Shown one piece after another: positions 10,587 through 23,400 of a stretch of DNA of 64,000 nucleotides (positions are counted from its first letter, which is position 1; every line of letters begins with the position of its first letter). This DNA is from Begonia masoniana (taxonomy: Eukaryota; Streptophyta; Magnoliopsida; Cucurbitales; Begoniaceae): positions 24,574,383 through 24,638,382 of the forward strand of contig CM039502.1 in assembly GCA_022432975.1 (NCBI GenBank), in the 5' to 3' direction. Both the position numbers and the translations under genes were made by a program. Under the pieces are notes generated by a model. That model worked only from the letters and a program-made list of their open reading frames with translations, did no database searches and had not been told where the DNA came from.

Positions 10587-12012
10587 TGAACTGCTAGAGA
10601 TTTTTTTTGATAAGTTTTTGATAGTTTAAGATTTATTTTTAGCATAAATATATTTTGAAGATTTTTTTAATCCAACCCTAATCTTAGAGAGTTAGATTTT
10701 AACCTAGAATTTATGGAGTAGCCGAACGATGAAAATACACTTTCAGTATAGTGTTAGAGAGAGGATTTGACATTACTCGGTAAACGTAGCAGAGAGATGT
10801 AGTAGGAGGCAGTGGAAGAGATTGCCAATAATACCCTTGATAGAAAAACCTCATGAAGCGCTTAGCACAGAGCATAAATAAAAAAGAAAAATGAGTTTCC
10901 CTCGAAACGCTGACACATCATCACCACTGAAGACAATATTCTCCATTTAATGTGGAAGATTGTCCGCAAATACGAAATGATCATACTGAGATACGTTACG
11001 TGGATCTAGCAATCAGTATTTTTTTGAAGCTTATATAATGAAGCTTTTTCTTATATTACATTACCTATTTACGTATTGCTTAGCCTCTTTTTCCCTTTCA
11101 GTAATACTTGCTTTTTTAATTTGTCAGAATAATATATATTTTTTTTCTTCAAAATAAGATTTAGATAAAAATTTTCTGATATATTAATGCCTTAATGGTG
11201 CAGAACTATCGTATCTCTTTCTTTTCCTTCTAATGTTAATAACTATGTTACCTTATTTATCCTATTTTTTGACTAATTGGTGACTGAAAATTTTATATTT
11301 CTCTAACTCCAAGACTATTTTTTCTCCAACTGAGTCATTACAACAATTCTTCCCATTTGAGGGTAGACGGTTATAGTCAAAACACTAAGTATCTTTCAAC
11401 ACTTCTTTCCATTCGAGGGCATACGAATATAGTCAAAACACCAAGTATCTTTCATTCTCTGACTTCAAAAATCCAAATAACATAACAATATTCTTTGACT
11501 AATTATATAATCTATTTCTTTTTAATTAGTTTTTATTTCAATTATCAAAAGTTGTCTTATATATTACCATAAAAAAATATGTAAAATTTTAAGCGTACAT
11601 GCATTGCACGCACTGAAAACTGGTGATTTATAAGAAGGAAATCTTATAATATAGTAGCGAGATAAATACCCATCATTAAAAAAGTTCAAATTAAGCAAAT
11701 GCATTCTATACAACTAGTCAGCTCAGAATCCAGGTACATTCATTTCAATTCGGCAACAAGAAGCATGGACAATAAACTAAACTAATAAAAATAGAACAAA
11801 CATGACAAGTGCGATCAATTATCCAATTCATGTTCAAAGATGAACCCCATCATTGTACAATGTACGACAAGTATGATCCGACTATCACTAGTAAATCAAT
11901 CTGGCTCTCAAAAGATATTATAGTCGAGTCAGGAATACATCTATATGCATTTTTAGAATAACAATCACAAATTGAACATGTAGATACTTGTGTCGTCGAG
12001 ATAGATACCAAA
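10587..12012. other. Intergenic, AT-rich; 3' flank of the HGPRT gene
   Basis: No gene was seen. A tandem duplication of about 55 bp lies at 11351-11456 (two copies containing TAGTCAAAACAC.AAGTATCTTTCA). The stretch just right of 11640 is the probable 3' untranslated and downstream region of the minus-strand gene that starts at 14108. Confidence 0.5.
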
Positions 12013-14108
12013 TCAGCGATAGTGCTCCGCCTTCAAGACACCAATGTAAGGCAAGTTTCTGTAGAGTTCGGCGAAGTCCATTCCATAACCCACGACAAAA
12101 GAATTTGGACACTGCCAAAAAGATTGAAAATTGAAAAAGAAGCCTTAACAATACAAATTTGCTTAAGGATAAATATTGCACCAAAGTAAATTGATCGTGA
12201 AAAGAAAATCAAACCAGAACGCTAGCTTATTTAGTTGGGAATTGGTACTTTGAAGCTATATTTCTTGAAAAGGGCAACTTTTCAATATACTACAAACTAT
12301 ACCAATATTCTATTTAAATGTGATACGACTTAATATTTTGTTTATTGCAAGGATTCAACCCATATCAGTGAGGGTTCATAATCTCACATTGTTTGGGAGG
12401 GTGAAAATAAATAGTTTATTAATAGATGTCGTTTTTTATCTAGTACAACACGTTTTGCGCTAACTCTAAAAACAAAAATCGTATAGAACCAATAAGCTTA
12501 GTTTCAAACAAAAATAGGTTAAGTAACAACAACGATGAAAATACAAAACAAAGCATCTTTTTATGACTTGAATACAATGATCAAATAGAGATAAATCTAG
12601 TTACTTAAATAGACCTATGTGTTTGATCCAACTCATGTGTTTGATCAAATAAAAAGTATAACCTATATCTATCATTTCACACAATTATTGCACATCAATA
12701 AACACACAATTACACTCTCAGGTACAGACAGACACAAAGATTGATATTCAAATATCTTACTTTGAAGCCTCGGTATAACTTTCCCTCACCAAAAGGCTGA
12801 AAATGAACCTCCCGCCTCTCTGGTTTGTCAAGAAATGTGCATATTGATATAGACAATGCTCCTTTTGCCTCAAAATGTTCAATAAGGAAAGACAAAGTCC
12901 TTCCTGTATCTACGATATCTTCAACCTGACAAAATCAATTAAGTATGAAGATGCACCAAGCTAGAAAAAACTACGATTCCAACTATACAAACTCTAAACT
13001 ATAGGTTAATTTCGGTTATGGAAAGTAGATATCACCTCCAAAACAAAGATTAAGGATTTAGTTAAGCTAACTGCAAAACAAAGTATGAATAATAAATTAA
13101 AAAAACAAAGTATGAGTGCATATTAGGGGGAGTAACTGTAACGAGGTCTTAGTTTCAACGAAGAACTGAAGTCATGCATAATTTAAGGCCTCTTAGTGTC
13201 AGTCTCACATATTGTGACTGCAAATTATAAAACTAAAATTCTAAAGTAATTGCTAAAGGACTTAAAAGTGCTTAAAAAGGGAAATAATGTGTTGAACAGT
13301 GACTATGATAGCAAAGCGACCATCAATATCTTTCTCATCCCAATGAAATGAAATCAATATACATTTTCTTCATTCTTGCTCGTGTTAAAACAATATAAAT
13401 TTCAATGACGAAGGTTTAATAGCCATGGAAACAAAAATTTTATGAATTTGTACAGCATTAAGGTTTATTACATTAGAATACCAAAGTGAATGCTTGATTC
13501 TTACTCGAAATATAGAAATCCTACCCATAAGGTCTATGTCGAGATTTTCAGTCTGAAATGCATTCAGAAAGTACATGTTCATTCTCAATATAGAAGGAAA
13601 GCAAATCGGAACAATATTTTCTAGTTCCTCGACCCTATAAAGTAATATGATACTGTAACTGGCATCTAAAATCTCCAATGCATGAACTTCAGAGGAGACG
13701 ACATATAGACTATGATGAGGGGGACATTGGAGGAATAGTCAATACACGGAGTCCATACATTTGCCAAAAAAAAAAAAAAGAGGGAGAGAGAAAAAGAGTT
13801 ACCAGAATGACATGTTTGCCACTGACATCAAGCTTCAAGTCGGAAGAGATAAAAGGCGTGCCGCTCGATTCCGTTCCGGAACCATAGGAATCAACACGAA
13901 TAAAATCGACGGCAATTGGAAGTTGGATAAGGCGAACCAAATCGGCAAAGAAGAGGAAGGCGCCGGTGGCCACTCCGACAAGAACAGGAGGGGTAGAGAC
14001 GGAGGCAAATTCGAGTGAGATTTCCGCTGCCAGGTCAGTGACCCGATCCGAGATTTGTTCCTTCGTCCATAAAACCTTCTCTATGTGCGAGTCTAAGACC
14101 ATGGCCAT
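12013..14108 (-). CDS. HGPT: Hypoxanthine-guanine phosphoribosyltransferase, three exons
   Basis: The enzyme transfers phosphoribose from PRPP to hypoxanthine or guanine, giving IMP or GMP (purine salvage). The exons are 14108-13803, 12925-12761 and 12111-12013, joined at GT-AG introns with phase 0 at both junctions. The product is 189 aa, close to the length I recall for plant HGPRT. Exon 1 holds the start [15 protein letters not shown], the substrate-binding segment [12 protein letters not shown] and the strand HVIL. Exon 2 opens with [10 protein letters not shown], the PRPP-binding loop of type I phosphoribosyltransferases. Exon 3 ends with [19 protein letters not shown], the conserved C-terminal block that contacts the purine. 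The second methionine (14102) is an alternative start. No transit peptide is evident, so a cytosolic protein is likely. All key motifs are intact. The gene symbol follows Arabidopsis usage and is a family-level call. Confidence 0.93.
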
Positions 14109-14624
14109 GCGCGCCCGAGAGAGAGAGAGGGGGGCAAGCTTTACTGAAAACTGTTGAGCCCCTGCCCCTAACAGTGCACTTTCTCCTTCTCTCTCTATAT
14201 CTTCACAGTCCATTAGGGGTGTGCAAACCGAACCGGAACCGATGAACCGAACTAGAACTGGTTAATTAGGTTCGGTTCGGATTGGTTTTGGTCATTTGGA
14301 AACCAATCTTCGGTTTCATTTTGTAGGAACCGCTTAATTAAGTTCGGTTATCGGTTTGAATCGATCAAAACCGATACAAACCGAACCAAATCGGTTTTGC
14401 ATAAAAGAATTTTAATTATTAAAAAAATAATAATAAAAAAAAAAAATTAATAATTAAAATTGGGAAAAGTACCATTTAGACCCCAATGTATGGGTCAGTG
14501 ACCATTTGGTACCTAACGTTTTTTTTGTACTCAATCAAACCCTAACGTATAAAACGTTTACAATTTAAACCCTACCGTCAATTTTTTAGTTAAATTTAAC
14601 AGATTTTTTTCAAAATTCCTAAAC

Positions 14625-14629
<5 letters not shown>

Positions 14630-14716
<87 letters not shown>
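14630..14716. repeat. (CT)n microsatellite in the left inverted repeat of the Pack-MULE
   Basis: About 43 uninterrupted CT units. The counterpart in the right arm is (GA)n at 15247-15386, about 70 units, so the two arms have expanded unequally since insertion. Confidence 0.97.
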
Positions 14717-14718
<2 letters not shown>

Positions 14719-14998
14719 GCGTAAAACTCCAGAAGACCCCCTCCCCTCTTTAATTGTTTTTCTCTAAAATTTTAGGGAAAAATTAGTTTTGCCATGTGCA
14801 TCCATGATCTATCCATGGATATTCCCACTCGCTACCTGCTTTTATCAGTTGATGACAAATTAGTTCACTCCCATCGTCATTCATTGGCGCTCTCTTAAAA
14901 TGTCATTCTGAGTGGGAGTTTTTGCTTCTGCCAATTCTTCAGAGCGAAGAGAGTGGAAAAGATAAACGAGCAAGAGAGAGAGAGAGATTTATGCGGCA

Positions 14999-15162
14999 AT
15001 GGCTGCCTCTTCCCTCCCGCATCTATCCTTAACTACCATACATGCCAACCTTCACAGAACCGAATCTGGATTTCTGGGTGTTTCAAAGAAGTCTCATTTT
15101 CGTCACTCTACTGCTGCTTCTAGTCGGTTTTCCAGCTCTAACTCAAAACTATCTACTGTCAG
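14999..15162 (+). pseudogene. Captured first exon encoding a chloroplast-transit-peptide-like N-terminus
   Basis: The ATG at 14999 opens a 54-codon exon starting MAASSLPHLSLTTI. It is rich in Ser, Thr, Ala, Arg and Lys and nearly free of acidic residues, like plastid transit peptides. It ends at a good donor, GTCAG/GTGAGA (15162/15163). The intron is cut off after about 40 bases by the right inverted repeat, so no mature protein follows. The GA-rich bases before the ATG (14940-14998) look like a captured 5' leader. The parent gene was not identified. This should be a parental copy's first exon elsewhere in the genome. Confidence 0.7.
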
Positions 15163-15243
15163 GTGAGAATGTTCTTCTTTCTCTTTCTCCCCCTCCCCCT
15201 TTTTCCAATTAAAGAGGGGAGGGGTTCTCTTCTGGAGTTTTAC

Positions 15244-15390
<147 letters not shown>

Positions 15391-15671
15391 GTTTAGGAAT
15401 TTTGAAAAAAATCTGTTAAATTTAACTAAAAAATTGACGGTAGGGTTTAAATTGTAAACGTTTTATACGTTAGGGTTTGATTGGGTACAAAAAAAACGTT
15501 AGGTACCAAATGGTCACTGATCCCATACGTTGGGGTCTAAATGGTACTTTTCCCATTAAAATTACTTTTGTTATAATATTATTTTTATTTCCTAAAAGGA
15601 TTTATTGTAATTTTGACTTTACTTTTCGGTTCGGTTCGGTTCCTCCCCAAAACCGGTTTTGCACACCCCTA

Positions 15672-16328
15672 GTTCATATTGTAAAATTCTTTTGACGGCT
15701 TGTACTAGAACATTAAGGTTCTGAGTAGTACCGAGGGAGTTTCCAGGAAGTTTCTACATTACCCCACGGTTGCTTGCTGATGGATCCAACGGGACAGAGG
15801 ATCACATACATTGAACTATAATTCACTAATAATATGATCTTTTGTGGGCTCTTGAAATGAGTGTAAAATGCAGGTGAAGCGAGCGACCTCGAATTTAGCA
15901 GTCTATCACAATTAAAATGTGATCCACCGCATCTGATTTAACGACAAAATAATTAACTTGTCAGTAAAAGATAATTTAAATTTTATTTTATTAATAAATA
16001 TAATTTAAGATTTATTTCATTACTGTCTTTATAATTTAAGATTTTTATTTTTTTTATGGTGTATATAAGCTACCTCGTAAGATAATTTTTTGAATATTCT
16101 GCCCATGAATAAAAATAATAATATAGCATTACTATTTATCTTACCCTATCATTTTTACTCATTAGCAAGACACTCATTTATTGATCAACAATGAAATTAT
16201 AAAACAGTTTAAATATAACCTTGATTTTACCAATAAACAAACGTCACGCGACGTTATAAATTAATGATTTTTTTTCTTCTACTTTTGCGCAGTCATACTT
16301 TTACACATGTTATTTACTCACTTTTTAG
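15672..16328. other. Intergenic, AT-rich; nothing recognised
   Basis: No gene or clear repeat was seen. The last eight bases, CTTTTTAG, are the left duplication of hAT element 3. Confidence 0.5.
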
Positions 16329-16676
16329 CAGGGATGAGCATCTGTTTGAGTCTGATTTTTGGAGACTTTTAGAATCCGAACCCCAAAATTTGATTTTTAA
16401 ATTTTTGCGTCAATAACTAATTTTTTGTTTTTTTAGAATCAGATTAGAAATGTGACCTCAGTTGTTGTCCAGTTCTGATCCTTCCAATTTTGATCAAATT
16501 TTTTTTAATTTTTATCTCATTTATAATATTGGACTGCAAATTAAGACATCAAGTAAGATAATAAAAAGGGTTTTTTAAAAAAAAAAACCCTGAACTAAGG
16601 GTTGGTAGTGAAAAAACCCTTAAAAAATACTGTTCATTTAGAAAAACCATTATATCAAAGCGCCATGTGAATGCCG

Positions 16677-16840
16677 TTATATCAAAGCGGCGGCATTGCG
16701 CTTCACGTACTGATATAACTCATGACGCACCGCGACCCTTGCAAATTTCTCGGTGCTAATATTAGCAGCCCTAACCAGATATTTATCTATTAGCACCTCA
16801 CTACGCTTACGTTGCTCTTGATAGTCGTCGGTAATCGAAA
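16677..16840 (-). pseudogene. Short coding remnant in the nested Mutator-like element
   Basis: On the minus strand an open stretch of about 54 codons contains DDYQEQRKRSEVLIDKYLV and ends at a stop (16679-16677). It has protein-like composition, unlike the flanks. A possible upstream exon lies at about 17115-17035, ending at CCAG/GTACGA. The minus-strand TATTTAAA at 17136-17129 could drive a transcript. The protein family is not recognised. Confidence 0.4.
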
Positions 16841-17144
16841 AAAAAAATTAGAAATATAAAAATAAATTAACATATTCATACGTTTAGAATTTTGATAGAA
16901 ATTTTAAAAATAAACATACAATGAATAAACAATACGTTAAAAAAAATTTAATCTCGGTTTAACACCTTGTATATGAATTTTTTTAAAATGTCTAAAGTAA
17001 ATGATAAAAAAAAAAAAAAAAAAACCTTCGTACCTGGTAGGTGAACACGGAGAAATATCGTCGAAATAGGAAACGAGGGAGAGAATTGAGAGAATTGAAG
17101 TGTGATTTTTCAAAGCCAACCTTGGGGCTTTAAATAGAGGAGTC

Positions 17145-17534
17145 GAGTACGGTCGGTCTGACTGGACCGGCCGTACTTGACCCGCTAGAGGACAGAACCC
17201 GTGACTTTTATTACGGGTTTGTTCCCCTCCGAATACGGTCGGTCCAGTCGGACCGGCCGTACTCGCCCCTAAGTAACAAAACCCGTGACAAAAGTCACTT
17301 TACCATTGAGGACGGCTGGCCCAAGGACCAGCCCGTCCTCCAAAGTTAGAGTACGGCCTCTCCACTGGAGAGGCCGTCCTCTTAACAAAAGAGTACGGCC
17401 TCTCCAGTGGAGAGGCCGTCCTTCTAACAAAGGAGTACGGCCTGTCCACTGGACGGGCCGTACTCCAACTTTATTTTTGCAAAAAATTGCAAAGGGAGTC
17501 CAGTATGGCCGGTCCAGCTGGACTGGCTGTACTC
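17145..17534. repeat. Cluster of seven GC-rich hairpins
   Basis: Seven imperfect palindromes of 31-35 bases lie at about 17145-17179, 17231-17264, 17308-17340, 17349-17381, 17391-17421, 17433-17465 and 17501-17534. All share the frame GAGTACGG...CCGTACTC or the variant GAGGACGG...CCGTCCTC. The inner stem differs between copies but stays paired: GGTCC/GGACC, CTCTCC/GGAGAG, CTGTCC/GGACGG. They lie just upstream of the minus-strand TATA-like site at 17136-17129. Function is unknown. Confidence 0.8.
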
Positions 17535-17712
17535 GATCTTTGAGGACGGCCTCCCCACCTCCCCTGCGAGGTTGAAATTGCATATTTTCAATAGTTTAAG
17601 GTTTTTTTCAATGAATAGTATTTTTTAAGGGTTTTTTCACTACCAACCCTTAGTTCGGGGTTTTTTTTAAAAAAAATCCTAATAAAAATGCTACTCTTTA
17701 GACTAAACATAC

Positions 17713-17928
17713 AGTCTTTCTCTAGTTTTTACTAGAGGTTTTGAATCACAATCATTGATTGTGGCTGCAACCCTTAATTGAAGGAAGTCCTTACTTCATG
17801 GAAGTTAGCAAAAATCCCTTAGTCTTTCTCTAGTTTTTACTAGAGGTTTTGAATCACAATCATTGGTTGTGGCTGCAACCCTTAATTGAAGGAAGTCCTT
17901 GCTTCATAGAAGTTAGCAAAAATCCCTT
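17713..17928. repeat. 108-bp tandem duplication in hAT element 3
   Basis: Two head-to-tail copies (17713-17820, 17821-17928) differ at three bases only. Each contains TTTTACTAGAGGTTTTGAAT. This is a local duplication, with no coding potential seen. Confidence 0.9.
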
Positions 17929-18184
17929 GATGCCGGTCGTCTCTGAACAAAGAACCCTTGCTTAAGCGAGTTTTAAAAAATCGTTAGGTATAGATCCCAA
18001 CATTCCAGTGGAAATCCAATATCTAAGCTTGGGGAGACATGTCTTAATCTATGATGCCACAACAAAAAAGAAAAAAAAATTAATACTAAAAAAATGTAAT
18101 TAAATATCATCTTTGCAAGTAGTTCTTGACAAGTAGCAACACTAAAACATGAAAGTTGTTATCCCTTAATGTTCATATTTTGAA

Positions 18185-18450
18185 ATCTCAAATTCTTTTG
18201 TTTCACATTTAAATTTACCAATAATTTTGTATAAATACAGATGTGTTTTTTCAAGTTTGATGTCTCATTTTTCCAGTATATCACATGCATATGTTTTTCT
18301 ACAGTGATTACATTTAACTCTAGAATTTTTATCATCACCATCATTAACAATGGTAAAATGATTCCAAACATCAGATTTTTTTGTCTTTTTTCTTCGAACA
18401 CTAACATTAAAACTAGTTATAGGAGAAATTTCTACATTTTGATTTTCATT
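18185..18450 (-). pseudogene. hAT transposase N-terminal remnant (BED zinc finger)
   Basis: Read on the minus strand, the sequence gives RRKKTKKSDVWNHF, then RVKCNHCRKTYACD. After a one-base frameshift and a stop it continues TSNLKKHICIYTK. This is the BED finger of hAT transposases (CX2C ... HX3-5C/H) with its typical SDVWNHF entry. The frame break falls between the two halves of the finger. No RNase-H-like catalytic domain follows. This assigns the surrounding element to hAT. Confidence 0.75.
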
Positions 18451-19697
18451 CGTATTTTCTATTTCCTTCTTATAAAATAGAACAATTTATCAAATCAATA
18501 ATCAATCAGCAGCTAAATCCAACAATTTAACAAACATATAATAATCTCAATGAAAATGACACCAAAAACACAGCAAACAAGTAGGACAATTCACTAGAAT
18601 AACACAACAAACATATTGATAACAAAACAGAAAAATGGCTCAAAAGATCACAATAAAACATGATGACACTAAAACAGAAAATGTTGATTTTCATGCCTTA
18701 AAACAACATTTTAAGACACAAAAAACATTTTGTAAAATTAAACAGAACACATAACTACATGAGTTAAACATCCTCGTAAACTAAGCAGAACATGACAATT
18801 AACATGCAAATAATATCGGTTCAGAAAAACATGACAACAAACAGAACCAGACAAACAGGCAAAAACAAAGGAAACATCCTAGCTAGCTAAAAAGAATTAT
18901 CACGAAATTATGTTTGAGGACAACTTTAATATTCAGACAAATTAACACCATGATTTTACATGCAAATTTATCGGGTAAGCTCTCAAAACAGAAACAACAA
19001 ACATGCAACAATAAGGATACTCTGAATAACCAGAACAAGACACACAGTTAAACACAAATAAAACACAACTGAAACAAACATGCTAAAACACAATTGAAAT
19101 AACCTAACAAACTAGATATAATAAATTTACAATTAAACAGAATAAGGAGCACCTTGTGTTTTGATACCAAATGACTTTGGACCTGCAAATGCGTGCTAAA
19201 ACAGAAGGTCAGCACTCTCTCGGTAAAGCCGAAGGAGTGCCCCAAAACAGAAATAAATTTTACACAAAAATAGGTTCAAATTACGTATGTAAAATTAAGC
19301 GCAGAATATGGGAAGCGAGAATAACCAAACTTGTGGTTTGATGATGCTCAGATGACGGAAAGACAATAGCAACAACTTCGGTGAGAGACGACGAGGGCGA
19401 GATATAACAAGGATACGGGTATGCAACGAACTGCAAGTTTGCAAACAACGAAGATGAGAGAACTCGAAATAGTATACAAACAAGAGTTATGGTTACTTAA
19501 TTTACTTCCATGGTTCTCGTCAGTTTTACAGGTTTTTGTCATTAAAACCGAGAACCGAATCGGGAATTTTGGTTCTGAAAAAGACAGAAACGAAAATTGT
19601 TTAGTTTTTCCTCAAAATTGACTAGAACCAAACCAAATAGGTTGGTTCTGGTCCGGTTCTTCCGTCCGGGCCGGTTCTGCTCACCCCTACTTTTTAG

Positions 19698-20436
19698 TCT
19701 TTCTCGCTCGTTCTTTTTATTGCAAATATTAAATGAAGAAAATGAACATTTGATTAATGGATCGAACCGAGGAATTCAGAGAATGAGACCGAGTCACTGA
19801 TCCCAACTCGAAAGCAATCGTACTAGAGTTGAAGCTTTGCCAAAATCGAAACCCACTGAAGCTAAAATATAGAAACTTATTTCATAAAAATTGAGTCTTG
19901 ACGATCCAAAACCATGTTATTGCTCAACAAGGACAAATGAAAAGTTGGATGTATAGGCTCGTACGCATGATGACCTGAAACTGAAAGAAAGAAAACGTCG
20001 TAAAAATTAAGTCTTGGCGAGACAAACAGGGACCGTAGGTCTCCAAAGGTATAGAAAATGAAGAGCGAAAAAGACAACACGAACGAAAAGTTGAACATAT
20101 ACGATTATGTCTTCGTTTTAGCTCGAGTTGTTGTGTGTTGACGAGACAATTAGGCCATTACTTCCTCGATACGAGAATACACGACTGGAATTTTGAATAA
20201 AAACATATTGTGTGAGGGAATTAATTAAATATTAAAGTTAATCTTGAGATTGAAAATTGAGTTTTATTTGATTAACAATATAATAATGTATAAAATAATT
20301 TAGTGGAGGGGAGGCAGCCATGGACGTGGCAATTGTCCGTTCATAACTTCCAGTCTTCCTCTTCCATAGTCCATACTGTTTTGGAGGGCGGTGATTATTG
20401 CTTTGATCTCTCTGTATTCGTCTTGCTGCTATAGCA
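19698..20436. other. Intergenic; promoter side of the DUF1475 gene
   Basis: No gene was seen. It contains two loosely related segments around GAGTCTTGACGATCC (19890) and AAGTCTTGGCGAGAC (20007). The last 100 bases before 20437 are the likely 5' untranslated region of the plus-strand gene. Confidence 0.45.
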
Positions 20437-23400
20437 ATGGCGTATTCGCTGGCCATTGGCTTACGAGTTTTGTTCTTCGTATTGGGTGCTCTGATGGTCG
20501 CTACGCTTGTCTATACTATCTCCATTGATGGGCTTCCTTTTCGCAGGGAGCTTCTTACGCCGTAATCGCTTTCTTTCTCGTTTACATCCTTACGTTCTTG
20601 TTCTGCTCTTTCATTTTCTTCGGCAGAATATGTCCAATTTCAGCATTCAACTTGTTTGAGTGTCAATCATTCTAGTCATGGTTGTCAAGGACATCAAATT
20701 CTAGACCTTAAAGGTCATATTTTTAATCAATAAATACAGAGTGGTTTTTGCATCTCGAAGAACAGACCTTTGTTACTTCGTTGCTTGCTCTCTATCAGCT
20801 GCACCGTTTGAAGGACAAAAACTTTCTTAATAAACACTTCCATGATTAATAATTGTTGTTGAAATAATATCTTACCAAGTCTTATGTGGACTGACCTGAT
20901 AGACTTGACTATTTTAGTCGAATAATGCTACGATTTATTCTCGTATTATTCTATCTAAAGGCTCCTACTCATTTTAGTCCTAATCATTGTCCATTGTTGC
21001 TTTTCTTTCCCACTGTTAAAATTATTGTTCCAGTGTTTAAAAGGTTCATTTTTTATTTCTCATATTAATTGAGACGTTGATGAATAATTCCAGGTGGATG
21101 GCAGCGACCTTGGTTGATTTTTACATCAACGTTATAGCTTTGGGGGTATGATGACTATAAATTTTGTTGATGATCCTTTATTAAATGTATAGTGTTAATT
21201 GGTTTTCCTCTTTAATAATCTAATTGTTAAGAACTTAATTTTTGTGCAGTGTAGAGTTATGGTTAAATTTAATTAAGTTTAGAAAATTTGTATTCACTTT
21301 GTGGTAGGAAGCTTCTTCATGTCTCAACAGAGGGTTGTAATGGATTCATCCTTTTCTCTAGTGCATTTGGAAGTTTGCATCAACAAAAAAGTAAAGCATA
21401 TTGTAAAATATAAATTCTGAATCTGAGCAAATGATTTTCAAAGATATGCATACTAATATTAGCTCAGGTAAATTACATCATTCTCTGAAAGATTGGTATG
21501 GCTATCAGGCCTGGATTATATACAAGGAATCAAGCTGGATTTCCACTACACTTTGGATACTTCTGCTTGTATGCTTTGGAAGGTATGGTTTTGTACTATC
21601 TTCTCATTTTCTTTCTGTTGCATATTATCTTGATACCTGGAGATGTTGAAGCTGCATATATTATTTGAATTATCCCTACTATGATGAACCAAGGAGAAAA
21701 TATAGAATGAGTTTAGGGTAATAATTCTATATTGATCCGAACTTATCCATATGGTCCCATTTTTATAAGTATACAAGTACTGTAATGACTCTCCATGAGT
21801 GTCTGGTAACCACATATGTAAGGGTATAATCGGTGATTTAAGAGCAAAATCAGGCTTTAATGACAAAGCTTTTTATTCAGAAACAACTTGTTTTAACAGT
21901 TCTTTTTTTTTTTTAAATTTATTTCAGTATTGCTACATGTGCCTATATTTTTTGGCAATTGATGAGGCTGTCATCTACAGAGTCTTTACCAGATCCAATA
22001 TACAATGTTCTTCTCAAGTATCCAAACAAGTATGTACATGATACCTCTGCAACAATAAGAAATCTCGGTGGTTCGACTATTCTGGTCATTACTAAGTTGA
22101 TGCTTATTTTAGGCTAAGTGGTTACTCTACACTTTAATGAGCTGTTAAGGTTATATTTTTTGGTTTTTGGTTTTAAGAAGATGAAGTACTACTCGAGTCC
22201 ACTGTGATTGAAAACTCTGATTATCTTTATTGGCTTTTGTGCTTTATTGAGTTTAACATAAGATCTTAGCTTCAAGTAACAGTGTTTCACATGAGCTGTA
22301 AACTACAAAGATGTAAGTGCATTCATAAGATAAATGCATAGTTTTAGGGAGAGAATCCCAAGATGGTATTTTGTTTTTGTCTGCTTGGGGGAGACTTTGT
22401 ACTTAACACCGGTTCTGGGTACCGTAATTTATATATGAAAAAATTAATGTTAAATTTACTCTCTAATTCTACATTGTAATCTTATTTCATGATGAAATAC
22501 TCATTAATTGGTATAATATTGTATTTTTTTAATTATTTATAATTTATCTTAATTATTACGTTAATTAATAAGCAGTACTTCAGTGAGGAAGATCAGAGTG
22601 TAGAACTGGAGACTAAGTTTATTTGAAAATGACGGGTGTAGAATGTACTGAAAATCTCTCGCATTTAATTTTATTTGTTTTTTTTTTGATACACTATATA
22701 TAGAAATGATGCAGAGCAAACCAGGACGACGCACTTTCCGATTGTGACTCTGCAAATTGTGTTCAGCCTTTTGGGATTTTTGATGCTAGGAACTTTGATC
22801 TACACTCTCTTGACTGATGGTACTCCTTTCCGGAAAGAACTTTTTACACCGTGAGTACAAAGAGTTTTTGCTACTGGCTAGTCATGACATTAGTTGATTG
22901 CTTTACATGCCAATATCATTAACTAGAGCCATGTTTTTGTGTTCTGCAAAGTTTAAATTTGTGTTAATCGCATGATTACTCTCATTTCTTCTTCTCTGAA
23001 TGTTTTAATTAAGGTAAAATTTACAATTTTGCAGATGGATGAGAGCTACCCTAATTGACTTTTATATTATTGTCGTGGCATTATCGGTATGTCTTGTCCT
23101 CCTTTAGGTTGCTTCATTGTTTATACTAAGAAATACAAAGGGGCATGGGCATAAAAGGGCTCTATTAAGTAACAAGAACAAAATAACACACCAAAACACA
23201 ATCGAAAAAGAGAAAAGCCACGGGTCGGACAAAACACCGGCCTACAAAACACCACTCGGAAACGAGGACTACCCTAAAGACTATTTTTTAGACAATATTC
23301 AATAATCTTAACTGATTTACTTTTTCGCTATTTATAATAAACTAAGATATGATTAATACTTAAATTACCATCTTAATATAGTCCCAATGGTCTCTGGAAA

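Larger units (their letters stand above)
16568..17679. mobile_element. Mutator-like non-autonomous element nested in hAT element 3
   Basis: Inverted repeats of about 70 bp (16568-16640 and 17606-17679) share GAACTAAGGGTTGGTAGTG and AACCCTTAAAAAATACT. A perfect 9-bp duplication, TAATAAAAA, lies at 16559-16567 and 17680-17688. No transposase was seen. Inside are a short minus-strand coding remnant, a minus-strand TATA-like site and a GC-rich cluster of seven hairpins. The terminal repeat differs from that of the Pack-MULE at 14462, so it is a separate family. Confidence 0.9.
16329..19689. mobile_element. hAT element 3 with decayed transposase, containing a nested Mutator-like element
   Basis: The element starts CAGGGATGAGCA and ends TGCTCACCCCTA, so the inverted repeats are CAGGGATGAGCA and TAGGGGTGAGCA. 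A perfect 8-bp duplication, CTTTTTAG, lies at 16321-16328 and 19690-19697. A BED zinc-finger remnant of a hAT transposase is on the minus strand near 18185-18450, which supports the superfamily. The rest of the transposase is missing or unreadable. A Mutator-like element sits at 16568-17679. The remainder (17929-19600) is AT-rich with no other gene recognised. Confidence 0.88.

Noticed and set aside
13385..13678. 97-codon minus-strand ORF between HGPRT exons
   Set aside because: It lies wholly in intron 1 of the HGPRT gene and has no protein-like signature.
16937..17119. Minus-strand ORF of 60 codons as a gene
   Set aside because: It lacks an ATG start and ends in a T-rich, poly-Phe stretch. 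At most its first 27 codons are a leader exon of the remnant noted at 16677-16840.
17935..18060. Possible copia GAG-pre-integrase motif on the minus strand (WHHRLRHVS)
   Set aside because: Only about ten residues match, with no flanking integrase or protease sequence. Chance or a tiny relic cannot be told apart.
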